From: a virus
DNA: 64,000 nt
Virus record (IMG/VR): IMGVR_UViG_3300021141_000006
Span: 1 to 64,000 of that record
Direction: 5' to 3' (one strand)
The first letter of the stretch is position 1, and every line of letters starts with the position of its first letter. This document shows, piece after piece, positions 15,901 through 24,800 of the stretch. Below the pieces are notes generated by a model. That model was not told where the DNA came from. It saw nothing but the letters and a program-made list of their open reading frames with translations, and searched no databases. A program made the position numbers and the translations under genes.

Positions 15901-17197
15901 CTGCAAGAGTTTTAGCATCTGTTACAGCTGCTGCTCCTGCAATACCAAAGTCAATCATCGCCTGAGACACATCTGTCAATCCTTCTCCAACACCTCTAAG
16001 TACAAGACCTGTAAGGCTACCTTGTTTCTCTCTTTCGGCAGCCGTAATAACTTTGGCATCTTCTAAGTTATTTGTAAGTTTATCAATCTTTTCAGCTTTA
16101 CCAATGACACTTGACATAATGTCTCTTCTTTGGGTCAAAGACTTACGTTCATTCTCAAGCGCTGCTGATCTTGAATCAAAATCAGCCTTAGACATTTTAC
16201 CGCCTTTTACATCCTGATTGAATTTAGCAACTTTTTGCTCGTATGATTTTAAGTCAGAATCATAAGTATCAGCTTTAGCTCTAGTCATTTCTCCATTAAG
16301 AAGTTGTCTTTCTCTTTCAAAATAACTATCTACATCCATTCCTTCTAGCAATGATGCTTTGAATTTATTTGGATTAGACCCAACTAATTCGACTAAGTCT
16401 TCTACGCTTTGTGCATTTTCAAACTGTTCTCTTTCTGATTTCTTTACTAGATTGGTAGAGACAAAACTTTTTAATTCCTTGTCAGCATTAGGATCTGATA
16501 AGTCAATTGTTTCTTGGTTTAGAATAGTACTATTAATACCATCTCCTATTTTTGATGTGACTGTTAGTTGCCAACCTAATTTTTTAAATTCTAAATTTGT
16601 TCCTTCAAATTGCTTATTTAAAATATTGGCAGTTGTCTCCTCATCTAAATCTCTAAGTTTTTTTGAGGATGGAATTTCATTAATAGAAGAATAAGCCTCA
16701 AACTCTTTTTTACCAAAGTCTTCAGCCATCATTTGCATGGCTTCTTTGTCACTCAATGCATCAAATTTTCGGATTGGCTTTGTTTCTTTAGGTTGCTCAA
16801 ATGTACTTTCAACCTTTTGACTTGGGGCCTTAGCTTTTTTCTGAGCGTTCTGAACCTGATCTATATAGTCGTCAGTTCTATATTTCTTTTGTGAAGTAGG
16901 CTCTTCAGTAACGCCTTCAAATCTTCGAGAAGAAGAACCCGATGTAGGTTTTTCCAATTTGGAAGCCGATACGGTAGACTCTTTTTTTTTTACAGGTTCT
17001 TGATTGAAACCAAGTTCAGGGAACTTTGAATTTACAACACCGTAATCGTAATTATTCTTTTCGGCAGTAGCAACATAGTCTTTCAATAATTGCTGATCGT
17101 ATCCTTTCAATTCAGGGAATTTGCCAAATACAGTATTCCAATTGTAATTATACTTCTGTGCAGTAGCAATGAAGTCTTTTAATAGTTGTTCATTCAT
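9956..17197 (-). CDS. giant polyvalent virion protein with metallopeptidase and GNAT-like domains
   Basis: I chose the ATG at 17197 (an in-frame TTG lies 6 nt upstream), giving 2413 residues. The N-terminus has two tandem repeats of about 29 residues (LLKDFIATAQKYNYNW and LLKDYVATAEKNNYDYG, each ending in a KFPEL-type motif). A zinc-peptidase motif HEVFH lies near residue 1100, followed downstream by EKLAELFAILADN, a possible third-ligand region. A GNAT-like segment near 1340-1450 has GQGMGKSVMKDI and SKEALISFYEKNGF. The last 700 residues are helical with a hydrophobic stretch near 2100-2130 (YAAGTGIGGVLSALF). Large multi-domain proteins of this kind are carried inside phage heads and ejected into the host. 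Its position at the end of the virion operon, after other internal-protein candidates, fits that role. A Pro/Glu/Val-rich linker near 834-901 overlaps a second frame that also looks coding. Confidence 0.7.
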   Translation of the reverse strand: MNEQLLKDFIATAQKYNYNWNTVFGKFPELKGYDQQLLKDYVATAEKNNYDYGVVNSKFPELGFNQEPVKKKESTVSASKLEKPTSGSSSRRFEGVTEEPTSQKKYRTDDYIDQVQNAQKKAKAPSQKVESTFEQPKETKPIRKFDALSDKEAMQMMAEDFGKKEFEAYSSINEIPSSKKLRDLDEETTANILNKQFEGTNLEFKKLGWQLTVTSKIGDGINSTILNQETIDLSDPNADKELKSFVSTNLVKKSEREQFENAQSVEDLVELVGSNPNKFKASLLEGMDVDSYFERERQLLNGEMTRAKADTYDSDLKSYEQKVAKFNQDVKGGKMSKADFDSRSAALENERKSLTQRRDIMSSVIGKAEKIDKLTNNLEDAKVITAAEREKQGSLTGLVLRGVGEGLTDVSQAMIDFGIAGAAAVTDAKTLADAITPGEYERLKELGFSDDEIKNEIQKSVKNKANQVLRSVPDAFGMGTTEEYAKSTDRGVIEQAAFAIGESLGAVGGGLATAGTNAGFFAMSYNALEDQMRGPQFDALSENEKKIMSVPYGLVIGALEKLGAKVATGAAKNKTLGMFSEYIMSKTFSSLPKNASLLEIKSAIDKSVAASVANGMLKITGAGIVEGGTEFTQQIFEGVEKDVANRIIQSNQLDKAKEEGGGTVSKEIYNQIVQNKFFKDAADLSTTEGIGQLLKESGNAFLVGAVAGGMGSTASVGVVEPISNKVSNNRFAVYRDIILNDDAREGAISSINKKVEDNQITREQADEEIKSINEAYPALRQIPTNFSVGAQREAFGLLMERESLDKEIKDKDPNLVAKQKDRVDEINEQLKGLSYAVQEQGADAVPVQSGTGVGQQVEERVPESEPQVVTGEAIAEEVVGQETEGGQAQTKLTEEERQIVIDSFVETERESINNLGDTVTQEEKQGLAAELEANPIAYAEARKNDGGTYTEFLNQLTPTQEEQQAPAAEVAPVVEEVVQPTVQAAPTAKIETIEVQEVPQVDQTLDDLTQQNNVLTQNDFTAAKIRNVGKEKVVAQIARAAKAIAKVLPKVKIVVHATPEAFVEATKDMDGRLSEGGLYDRKTGQIHINLEKATNRTVPHEVFHALILSRVNTDVEAQRLTRSMINSVRKSLKKAEGTTELMSYLDDFESNYDENIKNEEKLAELFAILADNYKQLPPASKNIIVRFLNRLAKAIGLKEMTDREAIQFMNTLSRKVETGQEIEAREVGQQKEGEAAVRKQKIKTTIDEFDGETTVTLDGKKIGKMYYDRSQKTWVNAEFDKRNLKPYSFESIYGDILGENKAEAIDELVKRNSETKAEETKKVTQYTNDEIINEFLTALNDKGNIQRNPIGKEFIYGDKAFLEFSRFDKADGAREISIQSIASMDKGQGMGKSVMKDITDTADDLGITLTLDAKPFGDTGLSKEALISFYEKNGFTPNLEEAFGGEFETKEELIDYVLEEEGEALPMIREPKQKFAVRKQKTTSPDKIVDSGTKAGKTDAEIRQEGKAAGFTNKEMTEALSKYYTKEQKVFMKSGVKGLVGRFVDGARRFKQQFLTSKGLLPKIGFTYKEKMEGEISAEANRAAKTAKKFGVLFDKFTGDKELLLKAFDKALRGDKSIQLPAGFAGLANEMRNHIDRLSQMLITTGAVEGDMADAIRENMGTYITRSYEIFDNKNFRQKVGEQELQAAKNFLRTEPGMISLAKAEAARTGTTINEALDILVDNKIDEYFADAETGALVKGAKLGSKDLSTLKERKEIPEQIRMLMGEYSDPAMNYARTVLNISSLVARHQFLTQVKEAGMGKFFFEKNDSQRPKGFDTEIASEGSDTMSPLNGLMTTPEIAEAFDLYNGKQGEDHWAQQAIKVYYKAMGLVKWLKTIGSVATHAKNIFSNLGFVAVNGHSLIEIGKAVKVVAQDLKTMSKPEVEAKIDEYIKAGIMRQGAGINEIRDMFKDADMDGFLERRLSMKKRKGVMGKIRQAISSRSSKIISAMEDAYQAEDDMFKIAAYETEMNRYADALYNKSKDQLTDKEKQEVSDIAANNVKNTYPTYSRIPEGIKRLRRFPLFIGSFISFQAESYRTAYNTIALAKDELSSKNKKIKNIGARRVAGASSYLAAKTAMLSYLGYAAGTGIGGVLSALFDDDDEKKKEKDVRSFLPPWSQNSDLIILKAADGQIEYIDFSASDPHGGLNKALNAFLKGDDLLDSFKQSTLELVGQFQGPDILTNLAIQLKGNENDFGKPIYNEEDSFSEKADKILDYVYKVVEPGTITSIRKAAASEQSLGQIAFGDATGLKVRKSDVKEQFGYKLAEFDESFKDIRKIYNSEYYKSLEIEEDPKATKKDIQEQNKKTEQSLVRANEKYAAKAKELMDLINSANRLGVDYDELINELGFIKSTMGKSNISEMENGGDEFIKEKED
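14494..14694 (-). CDS. possible overprinted small basic phage protein inside the giant gene
   Basis: A 66-residue frame on the same strand as the giant gene but in a different frame. It begins MPFKSKAQMRFLF and continues SQEPELANKWRKEYP, a pattern I recognise from short phage proteins that start MPFKS-x-AQ. A Lys-rich tail with repeated KKL and KLKE follows, also typical of such proteins. The giant protein's own frame here is a low-complexity linker (ERVPESEPQVV). Either both frames are used, or a once separate small gene was captured and is now read in another frame. Translation in this frame is unproven. Confidence 0.35.
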   Translation of the reverse strand: MPFKSKAQMRFLFSQEPELANKWRKEYPNQNLKSLPEKLSQKKLSDKKLKEGKLKQSSLKKKGKSL

Positions 17198-17212
17198 ATG
17201 CAAATATACTTA

Positions 17213-18808
17213 TTATCTCGGTTTCCCACCACTTGCTGCAGCACCTCCTCCTGATGATTTGCTACTACCTGATGAAGCTTGACCTGTTCTTTTTTCTCTT
17301 TCCTCATCAGTGTATGTTGAAGAGCTATATAGCGCATCTTGGCTTAAGCTTATATCAGTAGGTAAATAAGCTCCAAATAATGTAAATCCGTGGATATCTC
17401 TAAATTGATTCTTACCTTCTTTGTAAACTTCTTGAGCTTGCTTTTGATCAATACCATCTAGGTATGAAGCTAAGTCATCAGCATTTGTAACTTTTTTGAA
17501 TTTTTCAGGCTTGTCTGCATATTTAACATTTCCACCTGATGCCACATACATTACATTCTTGCCGCCTGTTTTGTCAAAATAAAAACTGTAGTCTGTAGTA
17601 TTCAAAGCGCCTAGGTTACCTGTTCTCATGGCATTGTTTGCCTTCTCATAATAAGAAACCTTATCTGTTTTTTTATCATTACCAGTTCCGCGTCCGTAGT
17701 TAGGCGCATATTGGATAGAAGGCTCTGCTTGAAGATCAGTCTTTGTCTGTTGGTCTACAGCATTGCGTGTTTGCACGCGAAGGAAGTCACTAGCTGCTTT
17801 TGTTTGATTTTCAGTAAACTTAGGGCGAATCATTCCTGACCCATCATCCTCAAGTAAAATATATTTAGCATTAGTCTTTGCTAACTCAGCATCGAATGTA
17901 GGCTCATAAAAATCATTGGTTCCAGGAACCTTATCAACTGCGTCTGTCAATAAACCAAGTTGGTTAAACGGATTGGCAAGTTCAGCCTTAATCATACCAC
18001 TCTCCCATTCCTGATACGCAGTCAATGTCTTTTGATCCTCATCGCTAAGTCTAGTTCTTAATGTAGGATCAGTCATCTCATCGATGCGAAGCATACGATA
18101 CGCACCTTTTAACTTTGTGACGCTTGTTTTTAAAACCTCTCCCAATGCCTCAACCTGACCATCAACAGCTGCGACATAGTTATACTTGTCGAGCTTTACA
18201 TTCATTCTATTTCGTAATTGATTGACGCTCATATAGTTGTCAGGATTTTCATCCATCATCATAACTTCTTTCCCGTCATCTCCTTTTTTCTTTATCATCT
18301 TAGCAATACTAACCTGACCATTGGTAGGGTTGATGTACGCCTTGGTATTAGTAAAGTTGCTAAGACCTTCAATTTGTTCCATAAGCCAAGCCTCAGTTTC
18401 CTGTGATTTTCCTAGCTCATATCGCTCCATTAATTCTTTGGCTTTATCTTGGTATTCTTTTGACACCTCAAACATTTGCTTTGTGCTATCTCCCAAGTTC
18501 TGTCTCTGAACTGTATAATCACGAACACTTAGTCGACCGCTCTTGAGTAGCCTGTCCTGCATTAAGCGGGCTTGTGCTGCATCATTGGCAAAGTCTAATG
18601 TCCATTCATTGGCAGCCTTAAAATCACCTGTAGGTGCATTGGCCAATGTCTCACCGTATTGACGAGATGCCTCATCAATTGCAGCTTTCTTTTCTTCACG
18701 GATAGTTGCCTCAGTATTGAGCATATCCGTTACATTCTTCCCTACCTCAGCCCAATTAATTTGTGACTCAGCACTGCGTTCCGCAAACTTATAGTATGTC
18801 TTAGCCAT
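17213..18808 (-). CDS. predicted internal or structural virion protein
   Basis: A 531-residue mostly helical protein, beginning MAKTYYKFAERSAESQINWAE and ending in a Gly/Ser-rich tail (SSGSSKSSGGGAAASGG). Charged helices are abundant (QMFEVSKEYQDKAKELMERY). It sits between the giant polyvalent protein and a small internal-type protein. The order resembles the trio of large internal proteins at the end of podovirus virion operons, so it is probably an ejected internal protein. No enzymatic motif was seen. Confidence 0.5.
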   Translation of the reverse strand: MAKTYYKFAERSAESQINWAEVGKNVTDMLNTEATIREEKKAAIDEASRQYGETLANAPTGDFKAANEWTLDFANDAAQARLMQDRLLKSGRLSVRDYTVQRQNLGDSTKQMFEVSKEYQDKAKELMERYELGKSQETEAWLMEQIEGLSNFTNTKAYINPTNGQVSIAKMIKKKGDDGKEVMMMDENPDNYMSVNQLRNRMNVKLDKYNYVAAVDGQVEALGEVLKTSVTKLKGAYRMLRIDEMTDPTLRTRLSDEDQKTLTAYQEWESGMIKAELANPFNQLGLLTDAVDKVPGTNDFYEPTFDAELAKTNAKYILLEDDGSGMIRPKFTENQTKAASDFLRVQTRNAVDQQTKTDLQAEPSIQYAPNYGRGTGNDKKTDKVSYYEKANNAMRTGNLGALNTTDYSFYFDKTGGKNVMYVASGGNVKYADKPEKFKKVTNADDLASYLDGIDQKQAQEVYKEGKNQFRDIHGFTLFGAYLPTDISLSQDALYSSSTYTDEEREKRTGQASSGSSKSSGGGAAASGGKPR

Positions 18809-18811
18809 ATC

Positions 18812-19642
18812 TTAGAATTGGAATGGGTTACTCTTTTGATCTGCTGCTCTGAATAATTTTCTAAATTGAGCATTCTTAATCAACATATCATATTGCTCAG
18901 GAGTTAATGCTTTTTTAAATGCATTGTATTCAGATTCTGACATTTGACTGATTTTATCAAAGTCAAGATTAGTAAAACCTTCACCTGCAGTACCTAATCC
19001 TGCAAAATTAATATTACCAATTTTTTTAATTTCATCAGGTGTTAATTGCATTTTCCCAAATGCCTCTTGCTCAGATAAAGAAGTGTCATTGTATAACGCA
19101 GGTAATTTAGCAGCTTGACCAATCATGCTAGTTACTCCTGCAATTGCTCCTTTAGCAGCCTGTGCAGCACGCTCTTCGTACATTGCTGATGCCTGTTGTG
19201 CGCCTTCAGCTTCATCTAAAGCTAATTGAGCCTTAATGTCTCTGAGTCTTGAGTCCTCAGCAGCTGATAGCTTCTCAAGGTCCATCATCTCTTGTCCTTG
19301 ACGTGTTTGGATATCTCTAATTGCATCTGAGTAGCCGGCATAAACTCGTCCTGCTACCGCTGCAGCACCACGCTCGCTTTCACGACCTGCCTCAATTGAC
19401 TGTGCACCAACAGATGCCAATGCCTCACGCTCTAACTCGTATGGTTTCATTTGAATACCAAGTTGGTCGTAGACATTTACTTCCAAGAATTTATCAGCTT
19501 CTTGTCTGAATTTTAAAGCATCAGCGTCAGACTCCTTTTGGAGCTTTCTCATTCTGCGCATATCTCCAATTGAGAAGGCTGTGGTTAAGGCTGTTGATAC
19601 AGCGCCACCTATTGCTGCTATTGCTGCGAATCCTATTGGCAT
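18812..19642 (-). CDS. predicted internal virion protein with N-terminal hydrophobic segment
   Basis: A 276-residue protein. The start is a hydrophobic Gly/Ala-rich segment (MPIGFAAIAAIGGAVSTAL), followed by a long Ala/Glu/Arg coiled-coil (AALxF and AEGAQQASAMYEERAAQ types). This architecture recalls T7 gp14-like small internal proteins that form a channel on infection, but no sequence identity is visible. A TATCTTTG promoter box lies 22 nt before the start. The following genes 17213-18808 and 9956-17197 probably belong to the same transcript. Confidence 0.5.
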   Translation of the reverse strand: MPIGFAAIAAIGGAVSTALTTAFSIGDMRRMRKLQKESDADALKFRQEADKFLEVNVYDQLGIQMKPYELEREALASVGAQSIEAGRESERGAAAVAGRVYAGYSDAIRDIQTRQGQEMMDLEKLSAAEDSRLRDIKAQLALDEAEGAQQASAMYEERAAQAAKGAIAGVTSMIGQAAKLPALYNDTSLSEQEAFGKMQLTPDEIKKIGNINFAGLGTAGEGFTNLDFDKISQMSESEYNAFKKALTPEQYDMLIKNAQFRKLFRAADQKSNPFQF

Positions 19643-19664
19643 TTTATTATTTTTTTATATTATA

Positions 19665-19672
19665 CAAAGATA
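19665..19672 (-). promoter_or_regulatory. -7 box TATCTTTG before the internal-protein operon
   Basis: Plus-strand CAAAGATA, which reads TATCTTTG on the minus strand, a match to the Bacteroidota -7 consensus. It is 22 nt from the start at 19642, in a 36-nt gap. Confidence 0.5.
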
Positions 19673-19678
19673 AGTTTT

Positions 19679-20482
19679 TTAAGGGAAACTCTTCATAACC
19701 TCTGATTCAACGGCAAATAGCTCAACTTTTGCCGTATTGTCGTTTTCTAAAGTGAACAAACAGTAGTGCCCTAACACGCCATGAGATTCAGCCACAGAGT
19801 TCTTAATGTATAAGAAATAAGCATTCTGTATGCCCGGTATAGAGCCACCTGTAACTGTGGTATCTACTACAAAGTAGTTGTCACCTGCAGGATAGTTCTG
19901 AACAATATCAACAATCTCACCACACAATACAGGCGTACTAAAGCTAGGCGGCAAAGCATAGTAAAGGTAGTCGCCTACACTAGCTATGCTACCAATCTGT
20001 ATCAACGGGTTTATTGAGAAACCAATCTCAACGTTAGCGCCAGTGCCTGTGACACTTAAGCTTCGTCCTACACCATTCAATGATCTCAATGCATACTCAT
20101 CAACTCCCGCAGGTACATCTCCTGAGTTTCTAATAAATGCAAAGTATACCTGCTCTTTCTTTTGAAACCATTCTTCTTGAATGAACCCACTGTTTTGAAT
20201 GTCAGTCTCAATTGGAGTTGCCTCCCACGTATCATCACCCTGCAAAGCAAGTGTCTTGAACAACTTGTTTTCTAGTGGTGAATTATTAAATACGCTAGTT
20301 ATTTTTGAATTGTATTGTACACCATAGAAATTGTTTCTAAGCGCATTTACATTATGTCGGTATAGGTTACCACCTTTAAACGTATAAAAGTAATTGTTCA
20401 TACCAATCATCCAATCAGGCATGAAAGAGTAAAATGATGGCCATCCATCAAATGTTTCGCTATATGTTAGTGTATATTCCAT
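19679..20482 (-). CDS. tail-associated structural protein
   Basis: I chose the ATG at 20482 (a TTG lies 9 nt upstream), giving 267 residues. The N-terminus MEYTLTYSETFDGWPSFYS and MIGMNNYFYTFKGGNLYRHN resembles the structural-protein family found next to the gp10-like stabilisation protein in crAss-like and Cellulophaga podoviruses. The rest is beta-rich. It probably belongs to the tail or hub. The function is inferred from context and partial recognition. It starts 2 nt after the preceding stop, in one operon. Confidence 0.5.
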   Translation of the reverse strand: MEYTLTYSETFDGWPSFYSFMPDWMIGMNNYFYTFKGGNLYRHNVNALRNNFYGVQYNSKITSVFNNSPLENKLFKTLALQGDDTWEATPIETDIQNSGFIQEEWFQKKEQVYFAFIRNSGDVPAGVDEYALRSLNGVGRSLSVTGTGANVEIGFSINPLIQIGSIASVGDYLYYALPPSFSTPVLCGEIVDIVQNYPAGDNYFVVDTTVTGGSIPGIQNAYFLYIKNSVAESHGVLGHYCLFTLENDNTAKVELFAVESEVMKSFP

Positions 20483-20484
20483 AT

Positions 20485-21801
20485 TTAACAACTACATGAA
20501 TCAAGTGTTACAATTACTCCCGCAGGAGACCCCGGTACTGAAACGCTTCCGGTTCTAGCGCAAATATAAGCAATTGTGTATGCAGCTACCGCTTGTGTCT
20601 GTGGAGCTCCTGCGCAATTGTTATAACTTACAGTTACTGAAGAAGCAGTCATATTATCAACGCTATAGTTCTGACATATATCAGCACAAGATTCATAAAC
20701 AGTAATACTATCAATGGTTACTGTTGCTGTAGTAAATGTCTCTGATATCACATTGAATACACATCCTGCGTAAGATGGGTAAGATACTGTAACGAAGTCA
20801 CCTACTTGAACACCAACTACATCTGAGTTTGCAACTATTGTCAAACCATCTCCGCAACGCTCAATAATATATGCATTGTATTGACATTCTCCCATTTGAA
20901 TAATAATTCCACTTTGTACCAAAAACCAATTGTATGAACTAGGTAACATAGTAGGCGCGTGGTAATAACCATCAGTTGCTACAACTTCACCATTAGGATC
21001 CAAGAATACCCAATCAAATAGACCAAGCGTTGTGCCATTTCCATTGACAGGGTAGTTATAGTAAATCAGATCATCCGGATACTCACATACTGAGTCAGCA
21101 GTTGGTCTAACTTGACTAGTATAAGTTGGAAACAAAGGTATAGGGCACGATACGTTTAAATCAATACCACTTGGATTACAAGGAGAAAATACTGTAATGT
21201 TCAGCGTAGATGGATTGATAAGTGGTTTAGGTATAACCATAATGCAATTGCCCGGTGCATTTATAGATGTCTGAATTTGAGTTGGTAATGCACTGATTGA
21301 AGATGTTGTACCATTATACACGTATGTAGATGTTGATGGATCCCAATCATAGTTATTTAAAGTATGTGGGCTATTCGCTACAATACCGCAGTCACTGTCT
21401 TCATCGCCAACATAAACAGGAAGTCCTGATGGAGCTGTTAGAAGCCCGTAGACGGGAGAACTGAACGTATTATATGTAATACCATCATAAGAAGCAATAA
21501 AGCCCTTAGGCACAGACAAAGAGTTAAATGACACTATTATAGCGCCTGTATCTCCAATGTCATTTCCTAAATCAACTTCAATGTTAAATACACCATCTCC
21601 TACGATATATCCATCAAAGTCAACTCCGCATCTAGACCCGCATGATGGGCAGGGCTTTGCTGATCCCAAAACGCAGGACGTTTGAACTCTTGTAATTGTA
21701 CCATCAGAGTACACTCCATTTGGAGCGCAAACAGTAAGCGCCGCGTTAGTATATACTGCGGTCGCTTGAGCTAGTGTTGGTGCGTCTAAGTAATATGGCA
21801 T
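20485..21801 (-). CDS. Cys-rich tail structural protein sharing a C-terminal module with its neighbour
   Basis: A 438-residue beta-rich, Thr/Ser/Val-rich protein with many cysteines (KPCPSCGSRCGVDF and CADICQNYS). The last about 65 residues (ending VIVTLDSCSC) align with the end of the 1538-residue upstream protein: C-x(2-3)-C, then SVTVSYNNCAG, then a C and a final C-x-C. I did not recognise the family. The neighbourhood implies a tail component, and the shared module may be an attachment or stabilising domain. Confidence 0.5.
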   Translation of the reverse strand: MPYYLDAPTLAQATAVYTNAALTVCAPNGVYSDGTITRVQTSCVLGSAKPCPSCGSRCGVDFDGYIVGDGVFNIEVDLGNDIGDTGAIIVSFNSLSVPKGFIASYDGITYNTFSSPVYGLLTAPSGLPVYVGDEDSDCGIVANSPHTLNNYDWDPSTSTYVYNGTTSSISALPTQIQTSINAPGNCIMVIPKPLINPSTLNITVFSPCNPSGIDLNVSCPIPLFPTYTSQVRPTADSVCEYPDDLIYYNYPVNGNGTTLGLFDWVFLDPNGEVVATDGYYHAPTMLPSSYNWFLVQSGIIIQMGECQYNAYIIERCGDGLTIVANSDVVGVQVGDFVTVSYPSYAGCVFNVISETFTTATVTIDSITVYESCADICQNYSVDNMTASSVTVSYNNCAGAPQTQAVAAYTIAYICARTGSVSVPGSPAGVIVTLDSCSC

Positions 21802-21811
21802 AATAATTTAT

Positions 21812-24800
21812 TTATTCTCTACATCCACACTCTTGCGATACCTCTATCAATACTCCTCCTGATATTACAGTTGGATTTACTGATGCAAGGCCACATATGA
21901 TTTGTGTTGCATTTTGTAATATAGTAGCTGTTCTATTAACTCCACTGCAATCTCTGTAAGATACAGTAGCTGTTCCGATGCCTACGTTTTGGAATGTCCA
22001 CTCTCTACAAGGATCAGAACATGGATCGCACTCACAGCAAACATAATCAATATCTGCTGTACTTGCAGACCAACATAAGTCAACTTCATTAAAAGTTCTA
22101 TAATCCCAAATTAAGTATAGGTAGTTACCTACGGTACCCGCAGGAACATCTGCGTAGTAGTAATTACCACCCCCCAATATTGTACCTGTACTAGATGCAG
22201 TAACCAATGCGTTTATACCCGAGGTATTGTTAGCATATAGTGTTGAAGATCTTAGGTATCTAAACTTATTCTGAGAAGGAATAAAGTCATAGTTAGCTAA
22301 CGCAAACTTGTTAGATATGATTCTAACCGTACTACCATTTGTTGGTATATTCGGTTGACCTTGAGGCCCTGTATTGGTATTATATCTAGATACAATAGGA
22401 TTTACTCCTGATGCAAATATTTGTAAATTACTTTGTAAAGACCCCGTATATGTACCATCTGTGTATCTCCATTGAGGATAGATGTTTTTGCCCGCATCAA
22501 CATTTGATGTCAATACCACCTCAACAATAGTAAGCTGATTAGCCGTAGGGCAATTCACAGTGACTTCTAATACAACAGCTCCTGTAACTAAAATCTCAAC
22601 ATTTACAATATCAACTGTATTTGAGTCTTTATCTACAACTAATGTTCCATCAAAAGATGTATCTCCAGTTGTAAATGTATTTCCATCGTATGTGGCTGTA
22701 ATATTGAACTCAGCATCAGGCTCAATACTTACAACATTGTAAGTAATGTCAACATCACCAACTGCTTGACCTACGTTTACACAGAACTCATTAACCTTTG
22801 TGATGTCGCTAATTACAAACTCTTGAGTGATACCACAATCTATACAGCTACTGAAGCTTGGTACTTTTTGATTGTTTGAGCTTAATACATACTCATCTAA
22901 GTATGGGTCAAAAGCTCCAAGTTTTTGAGTGTCAAAGTCAGTGTTAAATAAATCTCTAAACCAAGACCCCATCCCCATATCTGAGATGACTTTCAATTGG
23001 CCTAGACCTGTCTCGCTATCTTGTATATTAATTACAGCTCCACGTTTAACATCGGTAAAGTATCTATTTGATCCCCACTGAATGTAACTCTCAGGGTTAA
23101 ATGAAATACCAAATTTTTCAACTCGTGCAATTTGCGTTCCTAATACCTCAGGTACAGACGTAAGTGCTCCACCCGCTCCGGCATCTGATAGCAAATTCTT
23201 GCTAGTCAATACATAAGACACTTTGTCTTCTTGTAAAACAAGTACGTCAGTCTGACGTGCATCAAGAATATAGATAGGGCCAAATAAGCGCTCTAACTGC
23301 TTAAAGTTAAGTAGACCAAGGTTGAACTCATTGAGTTTATTTACGTTGCTCTCATTGTTGTAAATACCACTATAAGTCATATCAGCGTATCTTCTGATAG
23401 CCCGATAGTCTTCCGCAGCAATACTTGTGACACGGTTACCCAATGTGATAAAATTACCTACAATTGAGTCACGAATCTTGTAACTCTCAACACCATTGCC
23501 AAAAGCATAACAGTTAAAGAAACCTGTGTCAATGACAGCAGGAGACCCTGTTGAGAAGTTTTGGTTCATGATGTTACCCTGATGCTCGCCCTGTGCATTT
23601 ATTTCAAAAGACAAGTTGTTCTCAAAGAAAACATCAGGCAAAGTATCTGCCGGCTCAGTCTCAAAAACAAATGTGGACTCAGCTCTAAACACCTCAAAAT
23701 TAGCTTCAACTAAAGAGTTTTTTGTTCCACAAGCAGATGTTCCACTTATTTGTAATCCTAAATAGTTGCTAGGGGAATCTCTATAGAATCTGTAATAATT
23801 TATACACTCATTAGTAGGCATTGAGCTAGGCCCAAATGCTAATGTAGGTATGAATGTATTTTGTATTGTACATGCAGTAGAGTTGCTTACATATGGAGTT
23901 CCTTCATCCAATAGGTTAGCTATGTTGTCACCAACAAACCACTCATACATATTTCCATAGTTAGCCTGAGAAGTAATTGTTTTTTCTAAAGTGTAAATTC
24001 GTGTCTCACAGTTATTGCCACCGCCGTTTTCTTTACCTCTTTGGAATTTAATATTCATATTGATAATGGTCCCCTGAGGTATATCATAATCAATAAAAGT
24101 ACCGGGCAATGCCGTATCCTCCAAGTTCATAGGGTAATTAAGTATCGGATACTGCCCATTATTTTTTACCTCAACTGCTTTATTCCCTGCTGTTATAAAT
24201 GCATTTTCAGAAAATATAGCATTGAAATTATTAGGCTTTATTTTCATATATACACCTGAAGGAACAGGAATATTGACGCCTGTCACAGAACTTGGTATAG
24301 TAACAAAGTCTTTAGTTTGAGCTTCTTTTTCTAATACATTTGCATAAGCACATTCATCAACAGCTCCAGAAGAATCTCTCTTGACAATTAGCCTATCACC
24401 TGTATTTACTTTTCTAGTATTCTCTCCTTCCAATAAGAAATAAGCGTAATTTGTTTGAGGGTCAACAAAGAATATATTACTGTAGATTGTCTCATATGTA
24501 TCTCTATCTGCTTTAATTACAAACTTATATTTTGTTGCCCAATATGGTGCAACTTGAGGAATTGGGTTACTTGGTATTGTTACAAGTATGCTATTCTTAT
24601 TTACAGAATTACCACAAGGTACGTGCTCAGTATTAAACTCACTAACTAAAACAGTTGAAGATCTTCCAAAATCGTCCATATATACAATACCAATCTCATA
24701 GTCACGATTGCTATGCAAGCTTTGGTTTTGTGATATGGTTTGAAAAACAACATCTGCTGAGTTTATTTTCATGTACTCATATGCAGTATATGTAGGAGAT

